Assembly: GCA_027078745.1 (NCBI GenBank)
Contig: JALWWO010000020.1
Coordinates: 276,219-340,218 of the forward strand
DNA from: Chromatiaceae bacterium
GTDB lineage: Bacteria > Pseudomonadota > Gammaproteobacteria > Chromatiales > Chromatiaceae
Direction of reading: 5' to 3'
Length of the DNA stretch: 64,000 nt
Shown here: positions 54,660-63,957 of the stretch, piece after piece
Numbering within the stretch: the stretch's first letter is position 1
Layout: each line of letters opens with the position of its first letter
Program-made: the position numbers and the translations under genes
Notes under the pieces: model-generated
What the model was told of the DNA's origin: nothing
Database searches by the model: none
The model's input: the letters and a program-made list of their open reading frames with translations, nothing else

Positions 54660-54707
54660 CGAGGAAAATACCGTGCCGGAAAGCCTGTCTCTCCCAGGGA
54701 GCTGCCT

Positions 54708-55664
54708 TTGTCCGAATTCCGCCTGATCCGAGAGTATTTTTCTGACATCGGCGCAGATCGTGTGGACGTGGCGCTAGGAGTGGGGGATGACTGCGCCTTG
54801 CTGCAGATCCCAGCCGGAAATCGCTTGGCTGTGAGCATCGATACCTTGGTTTCTGGCGTGCACTTTTCTCCGGAAACCGATCCCCAAAATCTAGGCCATA
54901 AGGCCCTGGCGGTGGGGCTGAGCGACCTCGCGGCCATGGGGGCAGAGCCCGCTTGGGCAACCCTCGCCTTGACGCTGCCAGCCGCTGATCCTCTCTGGCT
55001 GCGGGCCTTTTCCGCCGGTTTTGCCAATCTCGCCGTGGAACAGGGCGTCAGCTTGGTGGGCGGGGACATGACCCGAGGCCCCCTCAGCATCAGTGTTCAA
55101 GTGCATGGCTTCGTCCCCTTGGGTCAGGAGCTGCGGCGGCGAGGGGCTCACCCCGGGGATCTGATCTTTGTGAGCGGTACCCTGGGGGATGCAGGACTTG
55201 CGCTGCATCATCTCCAACGGAGCAGGCCCCTATCCCCTAATCTTCGCCTTGCCCTAGAACGGCCGAATCCTCGGGTAGAATTGGGGCTTGCCCTCCGGGG
55301 ATTGGCCAGTGCGGTCATCGATCTTTCAGATGGGTTGGTGTCCGATCTCGGCCACATCCTGGAAGCGAGCGGTGTGGCAGCCGATCTGTTCCTGCAGGAT
55401 CTTCCCCTTTCTCCCGAAGTAGCGGACTATGTGGCTGCTACGGACGATTGGTACATTCCCCTGACGAGCGGCGATGATTACGAACTCTGTTTCACCCTGC
55501 CGCCCCAACGGATTTCTGACATGGGCCGCGTGGCCAAGCAGCTGAAGGATTGCCCCCTGCGGGTGGTGGGGCGCATTGGCTACGGCAAAGAACTCCGCTG
55601 TTTTCTGCCCAACGGGCGCTTTTGGAAACCGTTACAGGGGGGATTCGACCATTTCCCAAGCTAA
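54708..55664 (+). CDS. thiL: thiamine-monophosphate kinase
   Basis: A 318-residue ThiL that phosphorylates thiamine monophosphate to the active cofactor. The N-terminus has IREYF, VGDDCALLQIP and SIDTLVSGVHF, followed by GHKALAVGLSDLAAMGAEP and the GDMTRGPLSIS metal site. The start is TTG 54708, preceded by AGGGAG at 6-nt spacing. MenD in this window is one ThDP enzyme that would use the product. Confidence 0.95.
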   Translation: MSEFRLIREYFSDIGADRVDVALGVGDDCALLQIPAGNRLAVSIDTLVSGVHFSPETDPQNLGHKALAVGLSDLAAMGAEPAWATLALTLPAADPLWLRAFSAGFANLAVEQGVSLVGGDMTRGPLSISVQVHGFVPLGQELRRRGAHPGDLIFVSGTLGDAGLALHHLQRSRPLSPNLRLALERPNPRVELGLALRGLASAVIDLSDGLVSDLGHILEASGVAADLFLQDLPLSPEVADYVAATDDWYIPLTSGDDYELCFTLPPQRISDMGRVAKQLKDCPLRVVGRIGYGKELRCFLPNGRFWKPLQGGFDHFPS

Positions 55665-57627
55665 TGCAGGGCCCTGGATCGGCATCGATACCGGCGGCAC
55701 CTTTACGGATTTCGTCTGCTGGCATTCGGGACAATTGCAGGTTCATAAGGTGCTTTCCACGCCAGAGGCACCGGAACAAGCGATCTTGCAGGGCCTCGAA
55801 GCCTTGGGTTTCGGCTCCCAAGGTTTGCACATCATCCACGGATCCACCGTCGCCACCAATGCCTTGCTGGAAGGTAAAGGGGTGCAGGTCGCCTATCTCA
55901 CCAATCGAGGGTTCGGAGATGTGCTGCGTATCGGCCGCCAGACCCGTCGAAATCTCTACGATCTTCAACCCCCGGAGCCGGTCCCACCGGTACCAGAAGC
56001 CTACTGCTTGGAAACCGGCGGGCGACTCGGTGCGGATGGCCGCTGCCTCGAACCCCTGACGGATCGAGATCGCGCAGCCTTGCGGAACCGTATCCAGGCC
56101 CTAGCACCGCAAGCCGTGGCCGTAAACCTGCTCTTTTCCTATCTCGATGACCGATGGGAACGAGAGATTGCACAATGCCTGCCCCCGGGTCTGTTCGTCT
56201 CTTGCTCTTCCCAAGTATTGCCCTTGGTCGGGGAGTACGAGCGGGGCATCGCCACCTGGCTCAACGCCTATGTGGGCCCCATTGTGCAAGGTTATCTTCG
56301 GCGGCTCTGCCGCAAGCTGCCAGGGGCGCGGGTGGGCGTCATGCAGTCCAGCGGCGAGGTCATCGCTGCGGAACAGGCTTCAGCGCAGGCGGTGCGCCTG
56401 TTGCTCTCTGGGCCTGCGGGAGGGCTCATGGGGGCGGGTTGGGTCGGCGAACAGGCGGGGGCAGCGGGCTTGCTCAGCTTCGACATGGGGGGCACCTCCA
56501 CCGATGTGGCGCTGATCGAGGACAAACCCCGATTGACCACCGCCGGCCAGATTGCCGGTTATCCCGTGGCGGTGCCCATGGTAGATCTGCACACCATCGG
56601 TGCTGGCGGGGGTTCCATCGCTCGGTTGGACGCGGGGGGCGCGTTGTTGGTGGGGCCGGAATCCGCTGGGGCAGATCCGGGCCCCGCCTGCTATGGACGG
56701 GGCGGGCGGGAACCCACAGTGACCGATGCCCATGTGGTGCTGGGTCATCTGCCGCCTCAAGTGCGTCTCGGGGGCCATCTTCCCCTAAAACCGGAACGCG
56801 CCCGCGCAGCGGTGGGGCGGCTCGCCCAGGCCATGGGCCTTTCCCCGGAAGTCGCTGCGGAAGGGATCCTGCGGCTAGCGAACGAACACATGGCCCAAGC
56901 CCTGCGGGTGATCTCTGTGCAGCGGGGGTTGGATCCGAGAAACTATATATTGACTGCCTTCGGCGGGGCGGGCGGCCTGCACGTCTGCGCCCTCGCGGAT
57001 GCCTTGGGGATGTCGCGGGCCCTGGTGCCCCTGCATGCGGGGGTGCTCTCCGCCCTGGGAATGCTCGCCGCCCCTCCGGGGCGACAGCTCATCCACAGCT
57101 GGCAAGTGCCTCTCTCCTCGTTGTCTGACCGGACGGTCGATCAGCGTCTTCAAGTCCTGGCGGATCAGGGGCGGGCCGCCCTAGTTCGAGAAGGCTGGTC
57201 TGCCCAAGTCTTGACCCTGCAATGCTCGGTAGATCTGCGGTATCGGGGCCAATCCCACAGCTTCCAACTACCTTGGCGAGGGGTAAGGAATACTCAGCAA
57301 GCCTTTCATGCCGCCCATGAAGCCCGTTACGGCCATGCCCTATCGGTGCCCGTGGAGCTGGTGAATCTGCGGGTGCAGATCACCGCACCGCCGCCGACCT
57401 TGACCCTGCCGGAACGCACCGTGCAGGAAACCGCACCCCAGTGCGCAACCGTGGTGGGCTTCGATCAGCCTGTGCCCCTGCTGCACCGCCAAGCCTTGTC
57501 TCCGGAAACGGTTTGTCGAGGCCCCGCCATCCTCTTAGATCCCGTGGCCACCACCTGGTTGGCGCCGGGTTGGACTGCGCGGCAGGATGCCCGGGGAACG
57601 CTGCATCTTTTCAAGGGGAAATCTTGA
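55651..57627 (+). CDS. hydantoinase/oxoprolinase family protein (HyuA-like), start unclear
   Basis: A protein of about 658 residues with the hydantoinase A/5-oxoprolinase ATP-binding fold. Landmarks are GIDTGGTFTDFV at the N-terminus, HGSTVATNALLEGKG, LLSGPAGGLMGAGWV, FDMGGTSTDVALI and TIGAGGGSIARLD. The family hydrolyses cyclic amides with ATP. The usual B subunit (HyuB) is not adjacent, so the substrate is unknown. No ATG, GTG or TTG lies in the expected place. ATT 55651 has AGGGGGG 8 nt upstream; a TTG at 55576 would overlap thiL by 89 bp; and a TAATG at the thiL stop is one base out of frame. Confidence 0.8.
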   Translation: MSQANAGPWIGIDTGGTFTDFVCWHSGQLQVHKVLSTPEAPEQAILQGLEALGFGSQGLHIIHGSTVATNALLEGKGVQVAYLTNRGFGDVLRIGRQTRRNLYDLQPPEPVPPVPEAYCLETGGRLGADGRCLEPLTDRDRAALRNRIQALAPQAVAVNLLFSYLDDRWEREIAQCLPPGLFVSCSSQVLPLVGEYERGIATWLNAYVGPIVQGYLRRLCRKLPGARVGVMQSSGEVIAAEQASAQAVRLLLSGPAGGLMGAGWVGEQAGAAGLLSFDMGGTSTDVALIEDKPRLTTAGQIAGYPVAVPMVDLHTIGAGGGSIARLDAGGALLVGPESAGADPGPACYGRGGREPTVTDAHVVLGHLPPQVRLGGHLPLKPERARAAVGRLAQAMGLSPEVAAEGILRLANEHMAQALRVISVQRGLDPRNYILTAFGGAGGLHVCALADALGMSRALVPLHAGVLSALGMLAAPPGRQLIHSWQVPLSSLSDRTVDQRLQVLADQGRAALVREGWSAQVLTLQCSVDLRYRGQSHSFQLPWRGVRNTQQAFHAAHEARYGHALSVPVELVNLRVQITAPPPTLTLPERTVQETAPQCATVVGFDQPVPLLHRQALSPETVCRGPAILLDPVATTWLAPGWTARQDARGTLHLFKGKS

Positions 57628-57702
57628 CGAAACTGGCCGAGATCGGTTCTGCTAGCTTGCCATCGCAGGGAGCTAGGGCTCCGGAATCGGGAATATTCCT
57701 TT

Positions 57703-60012
57703 ATGAAGCTGGTCGTCGTCGAATCGCCTGCCAAGGCGAAAACCATTAAGAAATACCTGGGCCCAGACTTCGAGGTAGTCGCCTCCTATGGTCATGTGCG
57801 GGATCTGGTACCTAAAGAGGGCGCTGTAGATCCCAACCGTGGGTTCGCCATGCAATACCAGGTGATTGAACGCAATGCGCGGCACCTGAACACCATCGCA
57901 AAGAAGCTCAGAAACGCGGAAGCCCTCTATCTCGCCACCGATCCAGACCGAGAAGGGGAAGCCATCTCCTGGCATCTTTATGAATGGCTGAAACAGGGGC
58001 GGAAACTGGGGAAGCGGCCGGTCCATCGGGTCGTGTTCAACGAGATCACCCAGCGGGCGGTGCAGGAGGCCATCGCCCATCCCCGATCCCTGTCCCAGGA
58101 TCTGATCAATGCCCAGCAAGCCCGGCGCGCCCTGGATTATCTGGTAGGGTTCAACCTCTCTCCCCTGCTCTGGAAGAAGATCCGCCGAGGGCTATCTGCC
58201 GGACGGGTACAGAGTCCGGCCCTGCGGTTGATCGTGGAGCGGGAGCAGGAGATCGAAGCCTTCCAGCAACGGGAATATTGGACGCTCAGCGCGGACACGC
58301 AGAAGGAAGAAAAACCCTTTTCCGCCAAGCTCACCCACTTCGCCGGGGAAAAGCTGGAAACCTACCAGATCGCTGACGAGCAGCAAGCCCATGCCATGGA
58401 GCAGCGCATCGCGCGCGAGGCCCAAGGGCGTCTGCTCGTGGAAAAGGTGGAGCACAAGCAGCGACGCCGCAATCCGGCCCCTCCCTTCATCACCTCCACC
58501 TTGCAGCAGGAAGCCGCCCGCAAGCTGGGCTTCAGCGCCCAGCGCACCATGCGGGTGGCCCAGCAGCTCTATGAAGGGGTGGAGATCGATGGCAGCGCGA
58601 TCGGATTGATCACCTATATGCGCACGGATTCTGTCCATCTCGCCCCAGAAGCGGTGGCGGAGATCCGGGACTATGTGGCCGAGCGCTACGGGAAAACAAT
58701 GCTGCCCCCTCGACCCCGTCAGTTCAAGACGAAGTCCAAAAATGCCCAGGAAGCCCATGAAGCCATCCGGCCCACCGCCATTCACCGGACGCCGGAAGCC
58801 CTCCGGGCAGACCTGACCCAAGACCAAGCCCGCCTCTACGAACTCATCTGGAAGCGGGCCCTCGCCTGTCAGATGGCGCCGGCCCGCATCGATCAAGTGG
58901 CGGTGGATCTGCGCGCCGGAGCAGACCACCGCTTCCGGGCCACGGGCTCCACCATCGCCTTCCCGGGCTTCATGCAGGTCTATCTGGAAGGACGGGACGA
59001 TGCGGAACCCGATGATCGGGAGGAGCGCAGATTGCCCCCCCTGCAAGAAGGGGAGGTCTTGCCCCTGCTGGCCCTGCGCTCGGAACAACACTTCACCGAA
59101 CCGCCCCCTCGGTATTCGGAAGCTACTCTGGTCAAGGCCCTGGAAGAACTGGGCATCGGCCGCCCCTCCACCTATGCCAGCATCATTTCCACCCTACAAG
59201 ATCGGGGCTATGTGGAACTGGAAAAGAAGCGCTTCCGCCCCACGGACATCGGCCGGGTAGTGAATCGCTTTCTCACGGAATACTTTCAATCCTATGTGGA
59301 CTACGATTTCACCGCGCGGTTGGAAGATGAACTCGATGCGGTGGCCCGGGGGGAGGAAGATTGGATTCCCCTGCTGGAACAGTTCTGGCAGCCCTTTCGG
59401 GCGCGCATCGAGCACACGGAATCGAATGTCAAGCGCAGCGAGATCGTCCATGAAGCCCTGGACGAATCCTGCCCGAAATGCGGTGCACCCCTGTCCATCC
59501 GCTTGGGTCGCCACGGGCGTTTCATCGGCTGCACCCGCTATCCGGATTGCGATTACACCCGGAATCTTCAGGAAGACGGGGAAGAGCAATCCGCACCCCT
59601 TGTGACCGACCGCAGTTGCCCGAAATGCGGTGCCCCCCTGCACCTCAAGCAGGGGCGCTATGGAAAATTCATCGGTTGCAGCAATTATCCCCGATGCCGG
59701 CACATCGAACCCTTGGAACGGCCTGAGGATACGGGCATTCCGTGCCCGAAATGCCAGCAAGGCACCTTGGTGAAGAAGAAGTCCCGCCGCGGCAAGGTTT
59801 TCTATTCCTGCTCCACCTATCCCAAATGCGATTATGCCCTCTGGGACCCGCCCAGGGCGGGGCCCTGCCCCCAGTGCGGCTGGCCCATCCTCACCACCAA
59901 GACCACCCGAGCCCGCGGCATGGAGCGGGTTTGCCCGCAGAAAGATTGCGACTTCCGGGAAGCCCTCGATCCGGAATCAGAAAAAGAACTTCCTGTCCAG
60001 GCGAAGCCCTAA
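57703..60012 (+). CDS. topA: DNA topoisomerase I
   Basis: A 769-residue type IA topoisomerase. The TOPRIM domain starts MKLVVVESPAKAKTIKKYLG and has ATDPDREGE. The active-site Tyr is Y305 in GLITYMRTDS. After the core there are four C-terminal zinc ribbons of Cys4 type (CPKCGAP..., CPKCGAP..., CPKCQQG..., CPQCGWP...). It relaxes negative supercoils. Its TAA overlaps the tsaC ATG (TAATG). Confidence 0.97.
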   Translation: MKLVVVESPAKAKTIKKYLGPDFEVVASYGHVRDLVPKEGAVDPNRGFAMQYQVIERNARHLNTIAKKLRNAEALYLATDPDREGEAISWHLYEWLKQGRKLGKRPVHRVVFNEITQRAVQEAIAHPRSLSQDLINAQQARRALDYLVGFNLSPLLWKKIRRGLSAGRVQSPALRLIVEREQEIEAFQQREYWTLSADTQKEEKPFSAKLTHFAGEKLETYQIADEQQAHAMEQRIAREAQGRLLVEKVEHKQRRRNPAPPFITSTLQQEAARKLGFSAQRTMRVAQQLYEGVEIDGSAIGLITYMRTDSVHLAPEAVAEIRDYVAERYGKTMLPPRPRQFKTKSKNAQEAHEAIRPTAIHRTPEALRADLTQDQARLYELIWKRALACQMAPARIDQVAVDLRAGADHRFRATGSTIAFPGFMQVYLEGRDDAEPDDREERRLPPLQEGEVLPLLALRSEQHFTEPPPRYSEATLVKALEELGIGRPSTYASIISTLQDRGYVELEKKRFRPTDIGRVVNRFLTEYFQSYVDYDFTARLEDELDAVARGEEDWIPLLEQFWQPFRARIEHTESNVKRSEIVHEALDESCPKCGAPLSIRLGRHGRFIGCTRYPDCDYTRNLQEDGEEQSAPLVTDRSCPKCGAPLHLKQGRYGKFIGCSNYPRCRHIEPLERPEDTGIPCPKCQQGTLVKKKSRRGKVFYSCSTYPKCDYALWDPPRAGPCPQCGWPILTTKTTRARGMERVCPQKDCDFREALDPESEKELPVQAKP

Positions 60013-60587
60013 TGGTACCCGCCGTGCACCCGATCATTCCTCAGCATCGATTGCGCCTTGCGGCCCATTGGATCGCGCGGGGCGGACTGGTGGTTTATCC
60101 CACAGAAGCCGTGTATGGGCTCGGCTGCCATCCCCAGGACGAGGAAGCAGTACAGCGGGTGATTCGGTGCAAGGCGCGCCCTCCCCAAAAAGGACTCATC
60201 CTCATCGCGGCGGACTGGCAGCAGCTGTTGCCCTTTGTGGAACCCTTATCGGCAGCCCAGATGCAACCCCTCTTCGCCTCCTGGCCAGGTCCGCACACCT
60301 GGTTGTTGCCTGCTCGGCCCGAAGTGTCCCGATGGCTTCGGGGCGACCATGAAACCCTAGCGGTGCGTATCACCGCCCATCCCCTAGCCAGCGCCCTGTG
60401 CCGCGCTTCGGGCACCGCTCTGGTTTCCACCAGCGCCAACCGCACCGGCCGCCCCCCCGCCCGCACGGCCTTGCAGGTCCGGCGGCGGCTCTCCGGCTGG
60501 GATTATTTGCTCGCCGGCTCCTGTGGGGGACGGGATCGTTGTTCTTCCATCCGAGATGGGCGCACCGGCGAATTGCTGCGCCCTTGA
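60012..60587 (+). CDS. tsaC: L-threonylcarbamoyladenylate synthase (TsaC/YrdC)
   Basis: A 191-residue YrdC-fold protein that makes threonylcarbamoyl-AMP for t6A37 in ANN-decoding tRNAs. Typical motifs are GGLVVYPTEAVYGLGCHP, the KARPPQKGLILIA loop, and ALVSTSANRTGRPPA. Its length fits the short TsaC type rather than Sua5. The ATG shares a base with the topA stop, so the two are translationally coupled. Confidence 0.93.
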   Translation: MVPAVHPIIPQHRLRLAAHWIARGGLVVYPTEAVYGLGCHPQDEEAVQRVIRCKARPPQKGLILIAADWQQLLPFVEPLSAAQMQPLFASWPGPHTWLLPARPEVSRWLRGDHETLAVRITAHPLASALCRASGTALVSTSANRTGRPPARTALQVRRRLSGWDYLLAGSCGGRDRCSSIRDGRTGELLRP

Positions 60588-60596
60588 GAAAACACC

Positions 60597-61619
60597 ATGC
60601 AGGGTTCCAGATGGTCCGATTTCGCCCGGTCCTTCCGGCATTTTCTCTGCCGGCAGGGGAATCCCCTTGCTGAAAGCCCCGCTGCAGATTGCGCCTTCGC
60701 CTTCGGTCATCTGGAACGGCCGTCCCGAGGACCCGTGTTCATCGGGGGTACCGGTCGTTCCGGCACTACGGTGCTCGCTCGGCTCTTGGGCCAGCATCCT
60801 CGGATCTTCGTGTACCGTTGGGAAACTCAACTCATCGCAGCGCCCGGCGGCCTGATCGATCTGCTGCGCAATCTGCACGATGTCGGAGCCCGAAAAAGAT
60901 TCTCCCAGCAGATGCGGGGACCCTGGTTCCAACGGGTGCTCTACGCAGGACAGCCTGAGGAATACAAGGCGGGGCTCTGTGCAGATCTGTCTTGGGAAGA
61001 AATAGAACCCGTGCTCGCTATCTTCGAGAACCTCGTTAAGCTCGGCGGCGATCAGATCCACCCCTTCCGGTTGGGGGCGGAATTCTTAGATGTGCTGAGC
61101 AGGCCCGCGGTGCGGCGGGCGAAGGCGCATCGCTGGGGGGAAAAGACCCCCCGCAATATTTTCTACATCGCTCAGCTACGGCAGCTCTTCCCCAACCTGC
61201 GGTTCGTGCACATCTTGCGGGATGGGCGGGATGTGGTAGCCAGCATGCTGGAGAACGGGTTCTGGCCCATCGCCCCGAGCCCAGAATATCCCGGCACCCT
61301 GCGCTTCCGGGGGAAGATGAGTTTTGAAAAGGCGGTGGACTATTGGGTTGAAATGCTGAAGATCGCCCGGCACTCCGCTGCCCAGGTGCCGCCGGAGAAC
61401 TATTTGGAAATCCGGTTGGAAGATCTGGCGAAAGATCCCGCCGCCAGCCTGAAACGACTCATGGATTTCCTGGACGAACCCCTGACGGAAGAATTGTTGC
61501 AATTCGATCTCAGCCGCGCCCGAGCGGGACGATGGAGAAGAGATCTCAGCGCCGCCCAGATCCGCTATTTCCATCGGCACGCAGGGGAAGTGCTGGAACG
61601 GGAAGGCTATGCGGTCTGA
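60597..61619 (+). CDS. sulfotransferase-fold protein
   Basis: A 340-residue protein of the PAPS-dependent sulfotransferase superfamily. The 5'-phosphosulfate-binding P-loop-like motif is GGTGRSGTT (50-58), and the 3'-phosphate region is RDGRDVVAS (208-216). GEKTP (181-185) lies between them, as in bacterial sulfotransferase_3-type enzymes. It should transfer sulfate from PAPS to a sugar, peptide or small molecule, but the acceptor is unknown. It starts 9 bp after tsaC with no functional link that I can see. Confidence 0.8.
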   Translation: MQGSRWSDFARSFRHFLCRQGNPLAESPAADCAFAFGHLERPSRGPVFIGGTGRSGTTVLARLLGQHPRIFVYRWETQLIAAPGGLIDLLRNLHDVGARKRFSQQMRGPWFQRVLYAGQPEEYKAGLCADLSWEEIEPVLAIFENLVKLGGDQIHPFRLGAEFLDVLSRPAVRRAKAHRWGEKTPRNIFYIAQLRQLFPNLRFVHILRDGRDVVASMLENGFWPIAPSPEYPGTLRFRGKMSFEKAVDYWVEMLKIARHSAAQVPPENYLEIRLEDLAKDPAASLKRLMDFLDEPLTEELLQFDLSRARAGRWRRDLSAAQIRYFHRHAGEVLEREGYAV

Positions 61620-61684
61620 TCGGCGGCAATCCCCGGAGCGACTGCATCCGCTATGCTTAGAAAGTGCCTAGGGGGAGAATTGCC

Positions 61685-62089
61685 ATGATTCGCATCCATC
61701 GCCGTCTCGATACCCTGGAACAGCTGCCACCGCTGTTTGAGGAAATCCGCCATCATCTGCAATTCCACACGGAATCGGGCTTCAGCATCGAGGAAGCCAA
61801 CGGTTACGCCCAGCAGTTGGAAGAGGTGGAAAAGATCCTGCTGCCCCTGTGGAAGGCGCGGCTTGGGGAGGAACCCTATGCGGTGCAGGTAGATGCAGCG
61901 CTCGGGCTCCATGGCTTCATTCGCATTCAGATCCTCCGAGAAGGGAAGGAGTCGGTGACCGTGTTCAGTGAGTCCTACGGTCATTTCAATGCGGAGATGT
62001 GCGACGGTTCCTTCTACCAGTTCGTCTATCAACGGGTGCTCTGCTATCGGGATGGTTTGGCATCGGGCCGGATCGATCTCGGATCCTGA
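61685..62089 (+). CDS. conserved hypothetical protein
   Basis: A 134-residue cytoplasmic protein without signal peptide or membrane segment. I use ATG 61685, with a GGGGGAG ribosome-binding site 7 nt upstream, rather than a GTG 21 bp earlier. It has a charged helical N-terminus, a beta-rich centre ([20 protein letters not shown]) and a C-terminal [20 protein letters not shown] stretch. I do not recognise the family. The last 46 bp overlap the convergent mnmG gene. Confidence 0.6.
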   Translation: MIRIHRRLDTLEQLPPLFEEIRHHLQFHTESGFSIEEANGYAQQLEEVEKILLPLWKARLGEEPYAVQVDAALGLHGFIRIQILREGKESVTVFSESYGHFNAEMCDGSFYQFVYQRVLCYRDGLASGRIDLGS

Positions 62090-63957
62090 GACCAGCGCTT
62101 GAGATAGAGGAGCAACAGGGAGATGGCGGCGGGGGTCACGCCAGGAATGCGCTTAGCCTGACCGATGGTGCGAGGGCGGACCCGGTCGAGCTGTTCCCGC
62201 ACCTCGATGGACAAACCCCGCACCGCCTGAAAGTCGAACCCCTCGGGGATCACCTGATCTTCCAACGCCCGCTGCCGTTCGATTTCCCGCTGCTGGCGCT
62301 CGATATAGCCGGCATATTTGGCTTGGATCTCCAATTGCTCGATGACCTGGGGATCTGCCACGCTCGGGCCTAGATCGGGCAGTGCGACGAGATCTGCATA
62401 GGTGATCCTGGGCCAGGCGAGCAGATCCAAGGCCCGAACCTCCCGCCGCAAGGGATCGCCCAGCTTGGCTTGCAGCGCTGCCGCAGCGCCGGTGCCCGGT
62501 CGGATCCAGGTTTCCCGCAGTCGCTGTTGCTCTCGCGCCAAGGTCTCCCGCTTGCGCGCGTAGGCTGCCCAGCGGGCATCTGAGACCAAACCCAGCTTCC
62601 TGCCCAGTTCCGTCAAGCGCAGGTCCGCGTTGTCCTCTCGCAGCAGCAACCGATATTCCGCCCGACTGGTGAACATGCGATAGGGTTCTCGAGTGCCCTG
62701 GGTGGTGAGGTCATCCACTAACACCCCCAGATAGGCTTCCTCCCGACGGGGAAACCAGAGCTCCCGTTCCAACGCCCGCAGAGCTGCGTTGGCGCCTGCC
62801 AGCAGGCCTTGAGCGGCCGCCTCTTCATAGCCCGTGGTCCCGTTGATCTGGCCGGCCAGGAAGAGATTTTCCAGGTGCTGGCTCTCCAAGCTAGGCTGCA
62901 GATCCCGAGGATCGAAGAAGTCGTATTCAATGGCATAGCCCGGGCGGGTGATCCGGGCGTTTTCAAAACCTCGGATGCTCCGGACCAGCGCTTCCTGTAC
63001 CTCATAGGGCAGGCTGGTGGAGATGCCGTTGGGATAGACTTCCGCTGTATCCAATCCCTCGGGTTCCACGAAGATTTGATGGGAATCTTTCTGGGCGAAG
63101 CGCACGATCTTATCTTCGATGGAAGGGCAATAGCGGGGTCCTACCCCTTCGATGACGCCGGCATAAAGGGGGGAGCGAGAGAGACCCGCCCGGATGATCT
63201 CATGGGTGCGAGGGTTGGTGCGGGCGAGATAGCAGTTGACCTGGGGGGGGTGTTCCTCCGGCTTGCCCAGAAAGGAGAAGACGGGCACCGGCTGATCGCC
63301 AGGTTGGGCCTGAAGCACGGAATAGTCAATGGTGCGCCCATCGATGCGGGGCGGTGTGCCGGTCTTCAGCCGCGCCACCCGAAGGGGCAGATCCCGCAGG
63401 CATTCGGCCAAGCGGTTTGCCGGCGGGTCTCCCGCTCGTCCGCCGGAAGATTGGTTGAGTCCGATATGAATCCGCCCCCCTAAAAAGGTGCCCACCGTCA
63501 GCACCACGCATTGGGCGGAGAATACTAAGCCCAATTGGGTGCGCACCCCCATCACCCGCTGACCGGTCAACACCAGCGATTCCACCGCCTGTTGGCAGAT
63601 GTGCAGGTTTGGGGCAGCTTCCAACGCTTTGCGCACGGCGGTCTTGTAGCGCAAGCGATCCGCCTGGGCACGGGTGGCGCGCACTGCCGGGCCCTTGCGG
63701 CGGTTGAGGATGCGAAATTGGATGCCGCTCTGGTCGGCTGCGCGGGCCATGAGTCCGTCCAACGCGTCGATTTCCTTGACCAGATGCCCCTTGCCGATGC
63801 CTCCGATGGCCGGGTTACAGCTCATCTGTCCCAGGGTGTCGATATTCTGGGTGAGCAATAGGGTTTTCACCCCCAAACGCGAACAAGCCAGGGCGGCTTC
63901 CGTGCCCGCATGGCCGCCCCCCACTATGATGACCTGATAGGCCGCTTTTCTAGACAT
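62044..63957 (-). CDS. mnmG: tRNA uridine 5-carboxymethylaminomethyl modification enzyme MnmG
   Basis: A 637-residue FAD protein that pairs with MnmE. The N-terminal dinucleotide fold is [20 protein letters not shown], followed by [20 protein letters not shown] and [20 protein letters not shown]. The conserved Cys in [13 protein letters not shown] is present, and the C-terminal helical domain has [18 protein letters not shown]. In many bacteria it follows mnmE; here nine genes separate them and the strand is the same. Its tail overlaps the small unknown gene. Confidence 0.96.
   Translation of the reverse strand: MSRKAAYQVIIVGGGHAGTEAALACSRLGVKTLLLTQNIDTLGQMSCNPAIGGIGKGHLVKEIDALDGLMARAADQSGIQFRILNRRKGPAVRATRAQADRLRYKTAVRKALEAAPNLHICQQAVESLVLTGQRVMGVRTQLGLVFSAQCVVLTVGTFLGGRIHIGLNQSSGGRAGDPPANRLAECLRDLPLRVARLKTGTPPRIDGRTIDYSVLQAQPGDQPVPVFSFLGKPEEHPPQVNCYLARTNPRTHEIIRAGLSRSPLYAGVIEGVGPRYCPSIEDKIVRFAQKDSHQIFVEPEGLDTAEVYPNGISTSLPYEVQEALVRSIRGFENARITRPGYAIEYDFFDPRDLQPSLESQHLENLFLAGQINGTTGYEEAAAQGLLAGANAALRALERELWFPRREEAYLGVLVDDLTTQGTREPYRMFTSRAEYRLLLREDNADLRLTELGRKLGLVSDARWAAYARKRETLAREQQRLRETWIRPGTGAAAALQAKLGDPLRREVRALDLLAWPRITYADLVALPDLGPSVADPQVIEQLEIQAKYAGYIERQQREIERQRALEDQVIPEGFDFQAVRGLSIEVREQLDRVRPRTIGQAKRIPGVTPAAISLLLLYLKRWSQDPRSIRPDAKPSR

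Noticed and set aside
58192-59091. 299-codon minus-strand open frame
   Set aside because: Antisense to topA; no domain seen.
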